A DNA stretch of 64,000 nt from the NCBI RefSeq assembly GCF_031845265.1, contig NZ_JAVRBG010000003.1:1-64000 (forward strand), in the 5' to 3' direction. Under the pieces are notes generated by a model, which saw only the letters and a program-made list of their open reading frames with translations, did not search any database and was not told where the DNA came from. The position numbers and the translations under genes are program-made. Positions 40,519-50,434 of this stretch are shown here, in pieces. Source of the stretch: Mesonia ostreae (lineage in GTDB: Bacteria > Bacteroidota > Bacteroidia > Flavobacteriales > Flavobacteriaceae). Within the stretch, counting starts at the first letter, position 1. Each line of letters opens with the position of its first letter.

Positions 40519-41973
40519 TTATAAAAACGGGGATAACAACCTAAAACATTTTTCAATAAGATGTGTAAATTTTGAGCGTTCTAACCATTCTTTAGCGTGG
40601 ATAAGATTCGCATTTTCAATATCTTCATAAAATAGAGCTTTAAGTTCTATGTTTAAACGCCTACTATAAACCATCGCGTTGGTCTCAAAATTTAAATCGA
40701 AGCTACGGTAATCCATATTGGCCGAACCTACTATGGCTAAATCATTATCGATACATAAGGTTTTTGCGTGTACAAATCCTTTTTGGTATAAATAAATCTC
40801 CACACCAAATTTTAAAAGGTCTGTATAATAAGAACGGGCTGCAAGATTCACCATTTTAGAGTCAGATTTTCCTGGTACCAAAATTTTTACTTCTATCCCT
40901 TTTTGTGCTGCAATTATTAAAGCATCCATCATGCTATCTCCAGGAATAAAATAGGGTGAAGTAATGTAAATACATTTTTGTGCTGCACTAATCGCTTCAA
41001 TGAGTGCAAAATAAATGATGGGTATATCAGAATCTGGTCCAGAGGAAGCCATTTGCACTATATCTTCTTGATACGTAACATCTAACTGCGGACTAGGAAA
41101 ATAAGATTGATGATTGTTTATAGGTTTTCCGCTGCAAAAATTCCAATCGCTTATAAATGAGTATTGATAGAAAAAACTAGCACTACCCTGTATTTTTAAA
41201 TGCGTATCTCGCCAAAACAAACCATCTTTAGCGTGTTCATCATTCCGGTAACGATCACTTACATTGATTCCACCTACAAAGCAAGTCTCGCCGTCTATTA
41301 TGACTATTTTACGATGATTTCTATAATTGATTCTATTGGTAAAAGCATACCAGATGATTTCGTAAAACGGAGCAATTTGAACTCCTGCTTCTTCCAAACC
41401 ATGTTTAAATGCTTTACCTAAACTGTGACTTCCAAAATCATCATACATAAAGCGCACTTCTACTCCTTCTTGCGCTTTTCTTTTTAATACGGCTGCCACC
41501 TGCTGTCCGGTAAAATCATCTTCATAAATATAATATTGAATATGAATATGATGCTCGGCTTTTTCTAAAGCTTCTAAAAGTACGGGAAACTTATGTTCGC
41601 CATTGGCCAATAACTCTACTTGATTATTTGCGGTTAGCGTACTCTGACCAGCTTTTGCTAAAAAGTTAATCAAATTAGTGTGTTGTGGAGCCACTAAATC
41701 ACTTTGCAAAACTCCTTTGTGGTATTGTGATAATTTTTGCTCCACTTGTCTTAGCAAAGCTACATCCTGAATAATTTTCTTACTGTATATTTTTCGTTTT
41801 CTATAATTAACTCCGAAGGAGAAATAAAAGAAAATTCCAAAAATGGGTACAAATACTACCAGTAAAATATATGCTAAGGTCTTAGAGAAGTTTCTAGTAT
41901 CATAAATGACACGCAAAACCACCAAGATGGTTATTAGCACATAAATGATTTGTAAGATGAGAATATAGCTCAT
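40519..41973 (-). CDS. cls: cardiolipin synthase
   Basis: 484-residue inner-membrane enzyme joining two phosphatidylglycerols into cardiolipin. Two N-terminal helices (residues about 2-60, with the conserved NYRKRKIYSKK after them) precede two phospholipase-D HxKxxxxD motifs: NHRKIVIIDGETCFVGGIN (about 220) and FVHAKTLCIDNDLAIVGSAN (about 400). HIQYYIYEDD and the SPYFIPGDSMMDAL block are typical. Length matches ClsA. Transcribed leftward, upstream neighbour is an EamA-type transporter. Confidence 0.92.
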   Translation of the reverse strand: MSYILILQIIYVLITILVVLRVIYDTRNFSKTLAYILLVVFVPIFGIFFYFSFGVNYRKRKIYSKKIIQDVALLRQVEQKLSQYHKGVLQSDLVAPQHTNLINFLAKAGQSTLTANNQVELLANGEHKFPVLLEALEKAEHHIHIQYYIYEDDFTGQQVAAVLKRKAQEGVEVRFMYDDFGSHSLGKAFKHGLEEAGVQIAPFYEIIWYAFTNRINYRNHRKIVIIDGETCFVGGINVSDRYRNDEHAKDGLFWRDTHLKIQGSASFFYQYSFISDWNFCSGKPINNHQSYFPSPQLDVTYQEDIVQMASSGPDSDIPIIYFALIEAISAAQKCIYITSPYFIPGDSMMDALIIAAQKGIEVKILVPGKSDSKMVNLAARSYYTDLLKFGVEIYLYQKGFVHAKTLCIDNDLAIVGSANMDYRSFDLNFETNAMVYSRRLNIELKALFYEDIENANLIHAKEWLERSKFTHLIEKCFRLLSPFL

Positions 41974-42013
41974 GAGTAACCAACTGGTATCAAATAAATG
42001 TACAAGATTTAAA

Positions 42014-42910
42014 TTACCTGAGAGTTACTTGTGGTTTCTTTTTCTTTTCGCGAATTAAATAAATACCAATTAATATAAGCACGGCACCAATTACATACCA
42101 AAAATTAAATTTTTCTCCGTCTAAAACACCCCAAATTACGGCTACTATGGGCAATAAATATGAAACCGTACTTGCAAAAACCGCAGAGGTATCTTGAATC
42201 AATTTATAGAATAATGCAATTCCTATAGCTGTACCAAAAATACTTAAAATACTCATATAGCCTAAAGCTTCAATAGATTGGTCGGTTAGAGGTGTGCTAA
42301 AAAATCCGGAGAAAATTAAAATAAAAAAAGAAGGAATCATCCAAATACTAAATACGCTACTGGAAACATGAATCGATTTTACGTCTTGCAATTTCAGCTT
42401 AATGATAAGTGCAGAAACCGCATAAGATGCGGAAGCCAAAACCATAAGCAATGTATATCCAAGCTGCGTTTCTGCAGTATTCATTTCAGAAAAATATAAT
42501 AAGGTTACCGCTCCAAAAAAACCAATAATGGCTCCAATAACCTGTGTGAACTTGCTTTTGATACCAAATAACATAAAACCAAATACCAAAACAAAAATAG
42601 GCTCTAAACTATTAATAATTCCCGCCAAAGAACTGCTGACTTTAGTCTGCGCTATAGGAAATAAAAACATGGGCAAAAAATTACCAAAAAAACCAGCTGC
42701 GGTAATCCATAACGCATCTCTTGCCTTCATTTTAAGCAAAGCAGGAACTCCTATAAAAGAAAGAATAATTCCTGATAATCCTACTCGAAAAGCACCAATT
42801 TCATAAGGAGAAAATACGGTAAGCGATTTTTTTATTAAAATAAAAGAACTCCCCCAAGTAATGGCCATGATAAAGAGTAACAACCATTTATTTTTGAATA
42901 GATTATGCAT
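42014..42910 (-). CDS. EamA/DMT-family transporter
   Basis: 298-residue protein with ten predicted helices in two EamA repeats. The first repeat begins LLFIMAITWGSSFILIKKSL and ends FGFMLFGIKSKFTQVIGAIIGFFG; the second spans LGYTLLMVLASASYAVSALI to WYVIGAVLILIGIYLI, then a Lys-rich cytoplasmic tail (REKKKKPQ). These exporters carry amino acids, nucleotides or drugs; substrate not deducible. A minus-strand -7 box TAGCTTTG (42948-42955) lies 38 bases upstream. Confidence 0.88.
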   Translation of the reverse strand: MHNLFKNKWLLLFIMAITWGSSFILIKKSLTVFSPYEIGAFRVGLSGIILSFIGVPALLKMKARDALWITAAGFFGNFLPMFLFPIAQTKVSSSLAGIINSLEPIFVLVFGFMLFGIKSKFTQVIGAIIGFFGAVTLLYFSEMNTAETQLGYTLLMVLASASYAVSALIIKLKLQDVKSIHVSSSVFSIWMIPSFFILIFSGFFSTPLTDQSIEALGYMSILSIFGTAIGIALFYKLIQDTSAVFASTVSYLLPIVAVIWGVLDGEKFNFWYVIGAVLILIGIYLIREKKKKPQVTLR

Positions 42911-43014
42911 AGCAAGCTTCTGTAATTTCTCGTAAAATTTAAAGATACAAAGCTACTGCGTAAAAAAAGATTTTAAAATAAAGACTAAAGAATTAACAGG
43001 CTTTTATATTCCTA

Positions 43015-43434
43015 TTAATGGATAAGCTTAATATCCAAACTTAAATTTTCTTTTAAATTAAATACACAATCTTCAAACGAGGGTGCAGAAAATTTTGGTT
43101 TAAAATTATTGGAGAAAGCATAAGGCTCTTTTGGAATACCCAAAAAATTCATATTGCATTTTCCGTCTTCATTTTCATCGTGATAAAGGGTAATGGCATA
43201 ATTACCTTGAGGCAGATCAGAAATGCGAATACTTGCTTTTTTATTCTTTACAGGAATTTTATAGGTCTTAAATGATTTACCTTCTTCTAAGAAATATTCT
43301 TCGCTGTTGTAAATTCCAACTTCTATAAACCCAGCATCTTTCTTAATACCAGTAATTTCAAGATCCAATTCTGGATTGGAGTGCAGGGGTGTATTAAATA
43401 GCAATACGAATAATAAAGAGATATAGTAAATCAT
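43015..43434 (-). CDS. exported DUF2141-family protein
   Basis: 139-residue protein with a signal peptide (ISLLFVLLFNTPLHS). The mature part is a small beta-sandwich of the DUF2141 family: LDLEITGIKKDAGFIEVGIYNSEEYFL, LPQGNYAITLYHDENEDGKCNMNFLGIPKEPYAFSNN, with the D-E-N-x-D-G-x and G-I-P-x-E-P-Y-x-F-S-N-N blocks. Periplasmic or secreted; function unknown. A -7 box TATCTTTG on the minus strand (plus-strand CAAAGATA, 43470-43477) is 36 bases upstream. Confidence 0.88.
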   Translation of the reverse strand: MIYYISLLFVLLFNTPLHSNPELDLEITGIKKDAGFIEVGIYNSEEYFLEEGKSFKTYKIPVKNKKASIRISDLPQGNYAITLYHDENEDGKCNMNFLGIPKEPYAFSNNFKPKFSAPSFEDCVFNLKENLSLDIKLIH

Positions 43435-43593
43435 AAGATGTTTTAATTAGTAGAAGGCATCTTTTATGCCAAAGATATGAACCTAGAGAAAATAGATGCA
43501 AAATTCACTGAATGATAAAAAAAAACCGATTCCTAAATTTCAAGTATTTATACTTTCCATTTAAAAATCGGTCGAGGTTGATTTTGTTACTTC

Positions 43594-44985
43594 TTATTTC
43601 TCGCCAGGTACTGTTTCTTCCACTTCTTCTTCAAAAGCTAAATAACGTTCTTTACTGTCATCTAACTCAAACATCCAATCTGTGTGGTGTTCTTCTGCTT
43701 GTGTTCCAGTAACTACACTGGTATAGGTTTTATCTCTATAGGTAAGGATATTTTCTTCCTTATCTCGCAACCATTCCTTAAACATTTCGCTCACTTTATC
43801 AAGATTAAACTCAGGATAGTCTGAAAGTGCAATTAAATCTTTAATATAATCAGTTTGAAAGTCTACACTATCTAAAGAATCTTTAATGGCGTCATGGCGA
43901 TCTAACCATTTGCGAATATCTTCTCTACGTTTCTTCTTAGACGGAAGTTTAAAACGTCCCATCACATAATCTCTTGCTAACCAAGCCTGAGTATCAAACA
44001 TATTAAAGGTATAATATTGATCTTGCATACCTAAATACATTAGCTGTGGAAGATCATTAAAGAATATCCCTTTGTACATATGATCTGGATAGAGGTTATT
44101 CTTCGTTTTTAGACGTAACTCGTCTGGTAAAAACGGAAATTTATGTTGATACCCTGTGCACATTACCACTGCATCAAAATCTTCTGAAGTTCCATCGGTA
44201 AAATGTGCGGTAGCTCCATCAAAATGGGTTAACAAAGGCACTTCTTTGATACCGTCTGGCCACTCTACACCAATCGGATTGCTTCGGTAACTTAAGGTAA
44301 CTGATTTAGCACCGTGTTTGTAACATTGTACTCCAATATCTTCTGCGGAATAACTACTTCCTATCAATAATAATTTTTGATTCTTAAACTGATCTGCACC
44401 TCTAAAGTCGTGGGCGTGCATTACTCCACCTGGAAAATCTTCAATTCCTTCAAAAAACGGCATATTGGGAGTAGAGAAGTGACCTGAAGCTACAATTAGA
44501 TAATCAAACTCTTCTTCATAAGTTCTATCTTCTTTTAAGTTATCAAGAATAAGAGTAAATTTTTTGGATTCTTCGTCAAAACTTACCCAGCGCGCAGTGG
44601 TATCAAAACGAATAAAATCACGCGCATTACTTTTATTAATTCGTCCTTGTATATAATCAAATAACACGGGTCTTGGCGGATAGGAGGAAATTGGCTTTTT
44701 AAAATGCTCGTCAAATGAATAATCAGAAAACTCTAAGCATTCTTTTGGTCCGTTAGACCATAGATATTTATACATACTTCCATGAACAGGTTCCCCGTAC
44801 TTTCCTACTCCCGTTCTCCAAGAGTAATTCCACATACCGCCCCAATCGCTTTGTTTCTCAAAACAAACAATTTCTGGAGATTCTATACCTTGCTTTTCCA
44901 ACGCTTCAAATGCTCTAAGTTGTGCCAACCCACTAGGGCCAGCGCCAATAATAGCTACGCGCTTATTCTTTGTGTTCATAGTCAT
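43594..44985 (-). CDS. tmm: flavin-containing monooxygenase, probable trimethylamine monooxygenase
   Basis: 463-residue NADPH- and FAD-dependent enzyme. FAD site GAGPSGLAQLRAF (about 14-26), the FMO-type HAHDFRG (about 190) and NADPH site LLIGSSYSAEDIG (about 204-216) are in place, as is the VVMCTGYQHKFPFL block. HAHDFR and the overall length resemble bacterial trimethylamine monooxygenases (Tmm) of marine bacteria, which oxidise trimethylamine to its N-oxide; other FMO functions remain possible. The start could be the ATG at 44985 or 44979. Encoded alone, with 480 gene-free bases upstream. Confidence 0.75.
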   Translation of the reverse strand: MTMNTKNKRVAIIGAGPSGLAQLRAFEALEKQGIESPEIVCFEKQSDWGGMWNYSWRTGVGKYGEPVHGSMYKYLWSNGPKECLEFSDYSFDEHFKKPISSYPPRPVLFDYIQGRINKSNARDFIRFDTTARWVSFDEESKKFTLILDNLKEDRTYEEEFDYLIVASGHFSTPNMPFFEGIEDFPGGVMHAHDFRGADQFKNQKLLLIGSSYSAEDIGVQCYKHGAKSVTLSYRSNPIGVEWPDGIKEVPLLTHFDGATAHFTDGTSEDFDAVVMCTGYQHKFPFLPDELRLKTKNNLYPDHMYKGIFFNDLPQLMYLGMQDQYYTFNMFDTQAWLARDYVMGRFKLPSKKKRREDIRKWLDRHDAIKDSLDSVDFQTDYIKDLIALSDYPEFNLDKVSEMFKEWLRDKEENILTYRDKTYTSVVTGTQAEEHHTDWMFELDDSKERYLAFEEEVEETVPGEK

Positions 44986-45468
44986 ATATCCGTAAAAATT
45001 TAATTGCCTCTAAAAAGGGCATTAATTGATAATTCTTTTAAAATATTAAGGAATTCGGTAGAAAAATAGAAGCCTTGCTATTAACAACAAACGTTTGTAT
45101 AGCAAAATTGCACTATTAATAAATTTTTGACCGAATGCTCGGAATATAAGTATAAACATAAGTAGAACCAAAGAAAAGCCTTCGTTTATGAGAATTTTAA
45201 GTAAGGTTTATCCTTTACTTACGTTTTCGATAGTATTTTGGAGTTCGAGATTTATTATAAACGGTATTGCTGTGATAGCAAAGTCTCAAAATGAAAGTCA
45301 CGTTTCAAGCCCGTAATAGTTAAGGTAAAAATTTGAGTATAAGTAAACCAGCTAGTAAGCAACATAAAAAACACATCTACTCCTCTATTTCTAATAGAAC
45401 AGAAAAATTTTAAGTATACATGGAATCATATCCGCAAAGGAAAAAATATATATCTAAAAAAATGAGAT
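44986..45468. other. gene-free region upstream of the monooxygenase
   Basis: No open frame is seen. A perfect 12-bp palindrome ACAAACGTTTGT at 45087-45098, about 100 bases before the monooxygenase start, may be an operator. The rest is AT-rich without clear structure. Confidence 0.4.
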
Positions 45469-46617
45469 TTACTTGGTTACAAATTGTTTTAATACACCCA
45501 CCACATAATCTAATTCTTCTTTCGTATTGAAGCTAGAAAAAGAGAACCTAACGGAAGGTTTGTCTAAATCTTCTTTAGATAAAATAGCGTTTAAAACGTG
45601 AGATCCTTTATCGCTACCACTTTGGCAAGCACTTCCTTTAGAGCAAGCAATCCCGTTTAGATCTAATTGAAACAATAACATTGCCGCTTTGTCATTAGAA
45701 ACAGGCAAGCAAACATTCACCAGTGTATAGGTGCTATCTACCATATTAGAGCAACCGCCATTAAATTTTACACCCGGAATTTCCTTTTCCAGTTGCTCCA
45801 TAAAATATGTTTTCAGGTCTTCAGTATAAGGCTTTTCTGCACTTAAATTTTTATATGAGATATCTAAAGCTTCGGCAAGACCTACAATATTATGTACACT
45901 TTCAGTTCCTGCACGGTAACCACGCTCCTGCTCTCCTCCAAAGATTAAAGGCTTAAGTCCGCTGTTTTTCTTCACATAAGCAAAGCCGACTCCTTTTGGA
46001 CCATGAAATTTATGAGCGCTTACTGCGGTAAAATCTACAGGCAAATTTTGTAAGTCCATCTCAAAATGTCCAATAGACTGTACGGTATCGCTATGAAATA
46101 ACGCATCGTGCTCGTGACATAAATCTCCTACTTTTTGCAAGTCTAGAATATTCCCTACTTCATTATTCACGTGCATTAAACTCACCAAAGTCTTATCTTT
46201 ACTTTGTTTTAAAAGAGAGGTTAGATGCTCCAAATCTATACTTCCGCATTCTTTTAAATCTACATATTCTACGACAATGTCATAACATCTTTGTAGCTGA
46301 TTTACGGTGTATAATACCGCGTGGTGTTCTATTTTTGAAGTGATAATTCTCTTTACTCCCAAATCTCTTACGGCACTGTTTAAGGCTAGATTATCTGCCT
46401 CTGTCCCGCCAGAAGTAAAAATAATTTCGGCCGCAGTAACATTTAAATGTTTTGCCACCGTTTTACGTGCATTTTCAATATATGATTTTGCCGATCGTCC
46501 AAAAGCGTGTGTAGAGGAAGGATTACCAAAACTCTCTTTCATCACTTCGGTCATCTTTTCAATCACCTCTGGTCTCATCTGGGTGGTAGCGGCACTATCT
46601 AAATATACTTTTTTCAT
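45469..46617 (-). CDS. cysteine desulfurase (NifS/IscS family)
   Basis: 382-residue PLP enzyme taking sulfur from cysteine for iron-sulfur or thio-cofactor assembly. Starts VYLDSAATTQMRPEVIEKM; PLP Lys in AVSAHKFHGPKGVGF (about 202); persulfide Cys in CSKGSACQSGSDKGSHVL (about 330). HVNNEVGNI and GGEQERGYRAGTESVHNIVG are standard. The short active-site loop fits group I (NifS/IscS). No iscU neighbour, so it may serve tRNA thiolation; iscS and nifS are both possible names. A minus-strand -7 box TAGTTTTG is at 46643-46650. Confidence 0.92.
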   Translation of the reverse strand: MKKVYLDSAATTQMRPEVIEKMTEVMKESFGNPSSTHAFGRSAKSYIENARKTVAKHLNVTAAEIIFTSGGTEADNLALNSAVRDLGVKRIITSKIEHHAVLYTVNQLQRCYDIVVEYVDLKECGSIDLEHLTSLLKQSKDKTLVSLMHVNNEVGNILDLQKVGDLCHEHDALFHSDTVQSIGHFEMDLQNLPVDFTAVSAHKFHGPKGVGFAYVKKNSGLKPLIFGGEQERGYRAGTESVHNIVGLAEALDISYKNLSAEKPYTEDLKTYFMEQLEKEIPGVKFNGGCSNMVDSTYTLVNVCLPVSNDKAAMLLFQLDLNGIACSKGSACQSGSDKGSHVLNAILSKEDLDKPSVRFSFSSFNTKEELDYVVGVLKQFVTK

Positions 46618-46700
46618 AAAAATGGGTCTTCAAATTGTTTTGCAAAACTAGTCATTTTAAATTATTCTTTATAATCTTAGGGCTAATTTGATGATTAGAT

Positions 46701-46708
46701 TATTTTTG
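46701..46708 (+). promoter_or_regulatory. -7 box upstream of the lipoprotein gene
   Basis: TATTTTTG matches TAnnTTTG, 16 bases before the ATG at 46725. Confidence 0.45.
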
Positions 46709-46724
46709 TGCGAAATTGAGAGTT

Positions 46725-47696
46725 ATGAAAAAAGTATTTTGGTTGGGTATCGTGTTGGTTGGCTTATTTTCTTCTTGTGATGATGGCGACCTTATAGTTA
46801 CTAATTTTGATTTTGACGAAGAAACGAATCTGCAGTTTTGCTCTACGGAAACAGAAACAGTCATTTTTGCTATTGAAACAGACCCCAACGAAACTATTTT
46901 CTTCAAATTTAACGATGGCACTTTTACGGGAAGTTTTGAAGGTATCGCTTTAGAAAACACACTTACGTATCCTATAAATGAAACGAATCAAATTATTTAC
47001 CGAAGCTTAAGTGGACCTATAAGCGCAAACTATTTTTGTAACACCATCCCGCCTACCCAAAGTAATGTGCAAGAAGAATATATTTCTACCAATGGCGGTA
47101 ACGTAAAAATTATTACCACCGTAAATTTATCTGGCGATGAAAATGCCGATAGCGATTCAGATGGCGTAAGTGATACTTTGGAAGGACGATATGAAACTCC
47201 GCCAAGAGATACCGACGGCGATGGAATTCCAGATTATTTAGATAAAGATGACGATAACGATAATGTGTTAACGCAGGTAGAAAACAATCTTTCTAACCAA
47301 CCTATGTTTGAAAACACCTATCCTGATACAGATGAAGATGGGATTCCTAATTATTTGGATGACGATGATGACGGTGACGAAATTTTAACTAGAAATGAAG
47401 ACCTTAATGCCGCCGATAATGTGACGCCAGAAAATCCTGATTTTGATTTAAACCCTTCTGATGATGACACCAATCAAAATGGAATTGCTAATTATTTGGA
47501 TCTTTTGGATATAGGCTCTTTAGAAGTGAATCAATTTAAAGCAAATGAGTTATCACGAAGCTTTACTACCTTGGTTATTGCAGAAAATATTTCTTTAAAG
47601 AACACGAGTAGCGCTGAAGTAATTACGCTAGAAACCTTAATTTTAGGAAGGTTACAAACTACTAAAACAGTCGTTGTAGAGCCAGAGATAGAATAA
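46725..47696 (+). CDS. lipoprotein with thrombospondin type 3-like Ca-binding repeats
   Basis: 323 residues from the ATG at 46725 (a TTG at 46716 is less likely). A lipobox (VGLFSSC) gives a lipid-anchored Cys near residue 17. The middle carries acidic repeats DSDGVSD, DTDGDGIPDYLDKDDDND, DTDEDGIPNYLDDDDDGD and DTNQNGIANYLD (about residues 145-255), which fold around calcium. The SDD run after the lipobox may act as a surface-export signal. Function unknown; such proteins bind surface partners. Convergent with the Smr gene, only three bases away. Confidence 0.85.
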   Translation: MKKVFWLGIVLVGLFSSCDDGDLIVTNFDFDEETNLQFCSTETETVIFAIETDPNETIFFKFNDGTFTGSFEGIALENTLTYPINETNQIIYRSLSGPISANYFCNTIPPTQSNVQEEYISTNGGNVKIITTVNLSGDENADSDSDGVSDTLEGRYETPPRDTDGDGIPDYLDKDDDNDNVLTQVENNLSNQPMFENTYPDTDEDGIPNYLDDDDDGDEILTRNEDLNAADNVTPENPDFDLNPSDDDTNQNGIANYLDLLDIGSLEVNQFKANELSRSFTTLVIAENISLKNTSSAEVITLETLILGRLQTTKTVVVEPEIE

Positions 47697-47699
47697 AGT

Positions 47700-48230
47700 T
47701 TAACCTTGAGTTATAAAAACTTCTGTAGCGCCGTATCCATATTTTTTTGGATCGGCTTCGTAATAATTGATTTGATCGTATCTCCCAAAGAGTGTGTTTA
47801 ATTCGGCTTTTAAGACGCCTTCCCCTATGCCATGAATAAATACGAGTTTTTGAATCCGATTTTTTATAGCGTGTTCCAATCTATGCCGAGCGGTATCCAT
47901 TTGAATATTTAGCATATCAAAATTATCTAGATGTCTTCTGTCGGTCAATTTTTCAATATGTAAATCTATTTCTATAGCAGGAATACCTTTTTCTCGTTTT
48001 TTTCTAACGCCTTTGGGTTTTTTCTTTACGTATTTTTCTTTTAAAGCATTTTTGATGTCTTCTTCCTTAACGGAAATCTCATCGGTATTCGTTTTTACCA
48101 CTTCCGAGACATCGAAACGCATCACAAAGCCATCTTCCGTTTCCATGTAGATTTGATTATCTTCTATATTTTGCACATATCCAGCAATAGCTTCGTCTAA
48201 TACTTCTACGTAATCTCCTATTTTAATCAT
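47700..48230 (-). CDS. Smr-domain protein
   Basis: 176-residue protein: an N-terminal SH3/KOW-like part (KIGDYVEVLDEAIAGYVQNIEDNQIYMETEDGF), a basic linker (KEKYVKKKPKGVRKKREKG) and a C-terminal Smr domain (about 90-176) with EIDLHIEKL (D-L-H) and FIHGIGEGVLKAEL (H-G-x-G-x-G-x-L). Smr domains cleave or bind nucleic acids, as in MutS2. Its start overlaps the stop of the 64-residue membrane protein gene by eight bases, so translation is coupled. Confidence 0.88.
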   Translation of the reverse strand: MIKIGDYVEVLDEAIAGYVQNIEDNQIYMETEDGFVMRFDVSEVVKTNTDEISVKEEDIKNALKEKYVKKKPKGVRKKREKGIPAIEIDLHIEKLTDRRHLDNFDMLNIQMDTARHRLEHAIKNRIQKLVFIHGIGEGVLKAELNTLFGRYDQINYYEADPKKYGYGATEVFITQG

Positions 48231-48417
48231 GCTCTTCCTCTTTAGTCCCTTTAGATTTTATTCCCGTATTTAAACCATACAGTCCCAACATCAAAAATAC
48301 AATGCCTAAGATTTTTAAAGCCAATATTTCTTCTTCTTGGCTCATCGTATAGATTAACATCACTCCCCCTATTAGGATACAGAAATAACTAAAACGTTGA
48401 AAATTAGACTTTGACAT
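48223..48417 (-). CDS. small two-helix membrane protein
   Basis: 64-residue protein: MSKSNFQRF, a first helix (YFCILIGGVMLIYTM), short acidic loop (SQEEEIL), a second helix (ALKILGIVFLMLGLYGLNTGI) and a charged tail. Family unknown to me. It overlaps the Smr gene by eight bases and is divergent from the T9SS protein gene at 48521. Confidence 0.65.
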   Translation of the reverse strand: MSKSNFQRFSYFCILIGGVMLIYTMSQEEEILALKILGIVFLMLGLYGLNTGIKSKGTKEEEHD

Positions 48418-48497
48418 AAACGATAAATACTAATAAAAAAAGAGCTAAAGATATAATTTTTATCTCATTTTTTTTTCAATAATTAACATTAAAACAC

Positions 48498-48505
48498 TAT
48501 TTTTG
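48498..48505 (+). promoter_or_regulatory. -7 box upstream of the T9SS protein gene
   Basis: TATTTTTG matches TAnnTTTG, ending 15 bases before the chosen ATG at 48521. Confidence 0.45.
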
Positions 48506-48520
48506 TCCAAATACATGACT

Positions 48521-50425
48521 ATGAAATATATTTCTACTTTCTTTTGCTTCTTTATAGCAGCAACCACCTTTGCTCAATTAACGGTTAAACCCACAAATAC
48601 ACAAGACAGTGATAATTATGTATATGTAGATGGAACGGTGCTCTTTGTAAAGCAGCAGACTAATCTAATTAAAAATAATGATACTCTAAAAGCTAGTCTG
48701 TACTTAAGAAATGAAGCTCAACTTATACAAGCAACAGATGCTACTTCTAATAATACAGGTAATGGGGTTATGTCTGTCTTTCAAGAAGGCACCTCAGATA
48801 ATTTTGAATATAACTATTGGTCATCCCCTGTAGGAATACCCGTAGCACAACCTGGTAATGCTGCTTTTGGTGCAGGTTCTTTAAAAGTTCCTCAGGATAG
48901 ATTAATAAGTACTTCTATTACGGATATGAATTACAATGGAGACGACGGGACTGCATCTCCTTTTAAAATTGCTAAAAAATGGATTAATACATATGTCATT
49001 GATATAAATGACTATGCCAATTGGACACAAGTGCAATTTGAGCGAACTATTAATGCAGGAGAAGGCTTTACCATGAAAGGAACTAGCGGAACAGATCCAA
49101 CAACCGTACATGGAGTTCAAAATAACCCCGGTAGTGCACAGCGCTATGATTTTAGAGGTCGCCCTCATAATGGATCCGTAACGCCAACCCTATTGGCTCC
49201 AAACGACATTGCATTAGTAGGGAATCCTTATCCATCTGCCCTAGATCTTAATTATTTTCTTTTAGAAAACTCTGGTTCTGGTACTTTAACCACTGCTTGT
49301 AATGTCTCAGGAATTCCTATTATTAAAAAGAATTCCACTTCAGGAATTGCCTATTTTTGGGACATGGATAAAACAGTAGATTCACACAACCTCAACGAGT
49401 ATAACGGTGGTTATGGAGCTTATTCACCTAATAACGATTGTAGTGGTATGGGAACATATGTCCCTCCTACCTTTTTTAGATATAATGATAATGGGGAGAT
49501 CGTAAATAGTGGAAACCAACAAGCTGAAGGAGACACTCAATACAGACGATTTTTACCTATTGCACAAGGTTTCTTTGTAAAGGCACCTGCTATGACTGGG
49601 GCAGAAATATTATCAGTTAGTTTTAGTAATAGACATAGGGTGTTTGTAAAAGAAGGAGTTGCAAACCAATCTTACTTTGACAGACCTACTAGCGAAAGTT
49701 ATTTAGCTATAAATGAAAATTTAGTGATTAGTAATAATGTATTACCTAAATTAAGATTAAATATCGCTTTTGATGATTTATATACAAGACAACTTGCTTT
49801 AGCTTTTAACGATAATGCTTCTCCCGCTATAGAACCCGCTATGGATGCTATTAATCTTGATGGCATTTCATCTGATGCTGGTTTTTTACACCAAGGCGAT
49901 AGTTACATTATTGATACTAGACCTTTTGATATCGAAGACAGACTACCACTTTATTTAAACCTTTCTTCTCAAAGAGATTTGTCTTTTAGAATTAACAATT
50001 TTGAGAATTTTGATACAGAAAATGTTTATATCTACGATAAGCAAACGGAAGAATACCATTCTGTAAAAGATACTTATTTTTATATTTCATTACCTGCTGG
50101 TGATTATTCTGATAGATTTGAGCTTACGTTTAAAAACACAAATGAAGATTTAGAAGTTTCTGAAGAGATTGCTTCTAGCTTTGATGTTTTTCAAAACAAT
50201 ACCAATGCACAATTATCTATCTCAAATCCTTTGCAAATAGACTTAAATTCTATTGAAGTTTTTGATATGACTGGTAAGAGAATTTTATCAAGTATGAATT
50301 TAAATACACAATCTCAGTATACATATCCTACTTCCAAATTTGCTCAAGGAGTTTATGTAGTAAGAATTACAACTAAAGATAATATTTCAACCACTAAGAA
50401 AATAAGTATTTTTAAAGGTAGATAA
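48521..50425 (+). CDS. large T9SS-secreted surface protein
   Basis: 634 residues from MKYISTFFCFFIAATTFAQ, a signal peptide cleaved after FAQ. Starts upstream (TTG 48503, ATG 48515) are possible but only lengthen the positive end. The body has FEYNYWSSPVG and DIALVGNPYPSALDLNYFL, typical of flavobacterial cell-surface proteins. The last 85 residues are a type A sorting domain (FDVFQNNTNAQLSI, IEVFDMTGKRIL, FAQGVYVVRI), marking it for the Por secretion system. Function beyond surface location unknown. It begins a rightward operon with two small membrane genes. Confidence 0.85.
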   Translation: MKYISTFFCFFIAATTFAQLTVKPTNTQDSDNYVYVDGTVLFVKQQTNLIKNNDTLKASLYLRNEAQLIQATDATSNNTGNGVMSVFQEGTSDNFEYNYWSSPVGIPVAQPGNAAFGAGSLKVPQDRLISTSITDMNYNGDDGTASPFKIAKKWINTYVIDINDYANWTQVQFERTINAGEGFTMKGTSGTDPTTVHGVQNNPGSAQRYDFRGRPHNGSVTPTLLAPNDIALVGNPYPSALDLNYFLLENSGSGTLTTACNVSGIPIIKKNSTSGIAYFWDMDKTVDSHNLNEYNGGYGAYSPNNDCSGMGTYVPPTFFRYNDNGEIVNSGNQQAEGDTQYRRFLPIAQGFFVKAPAMTGAEILSVSFSNRHRVFVKEGVANQSYFDRPTSESYLAINENLVISNNVLPKLRLNIAFDDLYTRQLALAFNDNASPAIEPAMDAINLDGISSDAGFLHQGDSYIIDTRPFDIEDRLPLYLNLSSQRDLSFRINNFENFDTENVYIYDKQTEEYHSVKDTYFYISLPAGDYSDRFELTFKNTNEDLEVSEEIASSFDVFQNNTNAQLSISNPLQIDLNSIEVFDMTGKRILSSMNLNTQSQYTYPTSKFAQGVYVVRITTKDNISTTKKISIFKGR

Positions 50426-50434
50426 ATCATCACT

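Noticed and set aside
47160..47490. Repeats at the DNA level in the lipoprotein gene as a CRISPR or microsatellite
   Set aside because: They are codons of Asp-rich calcium-binding protein repeats within an intact frame.
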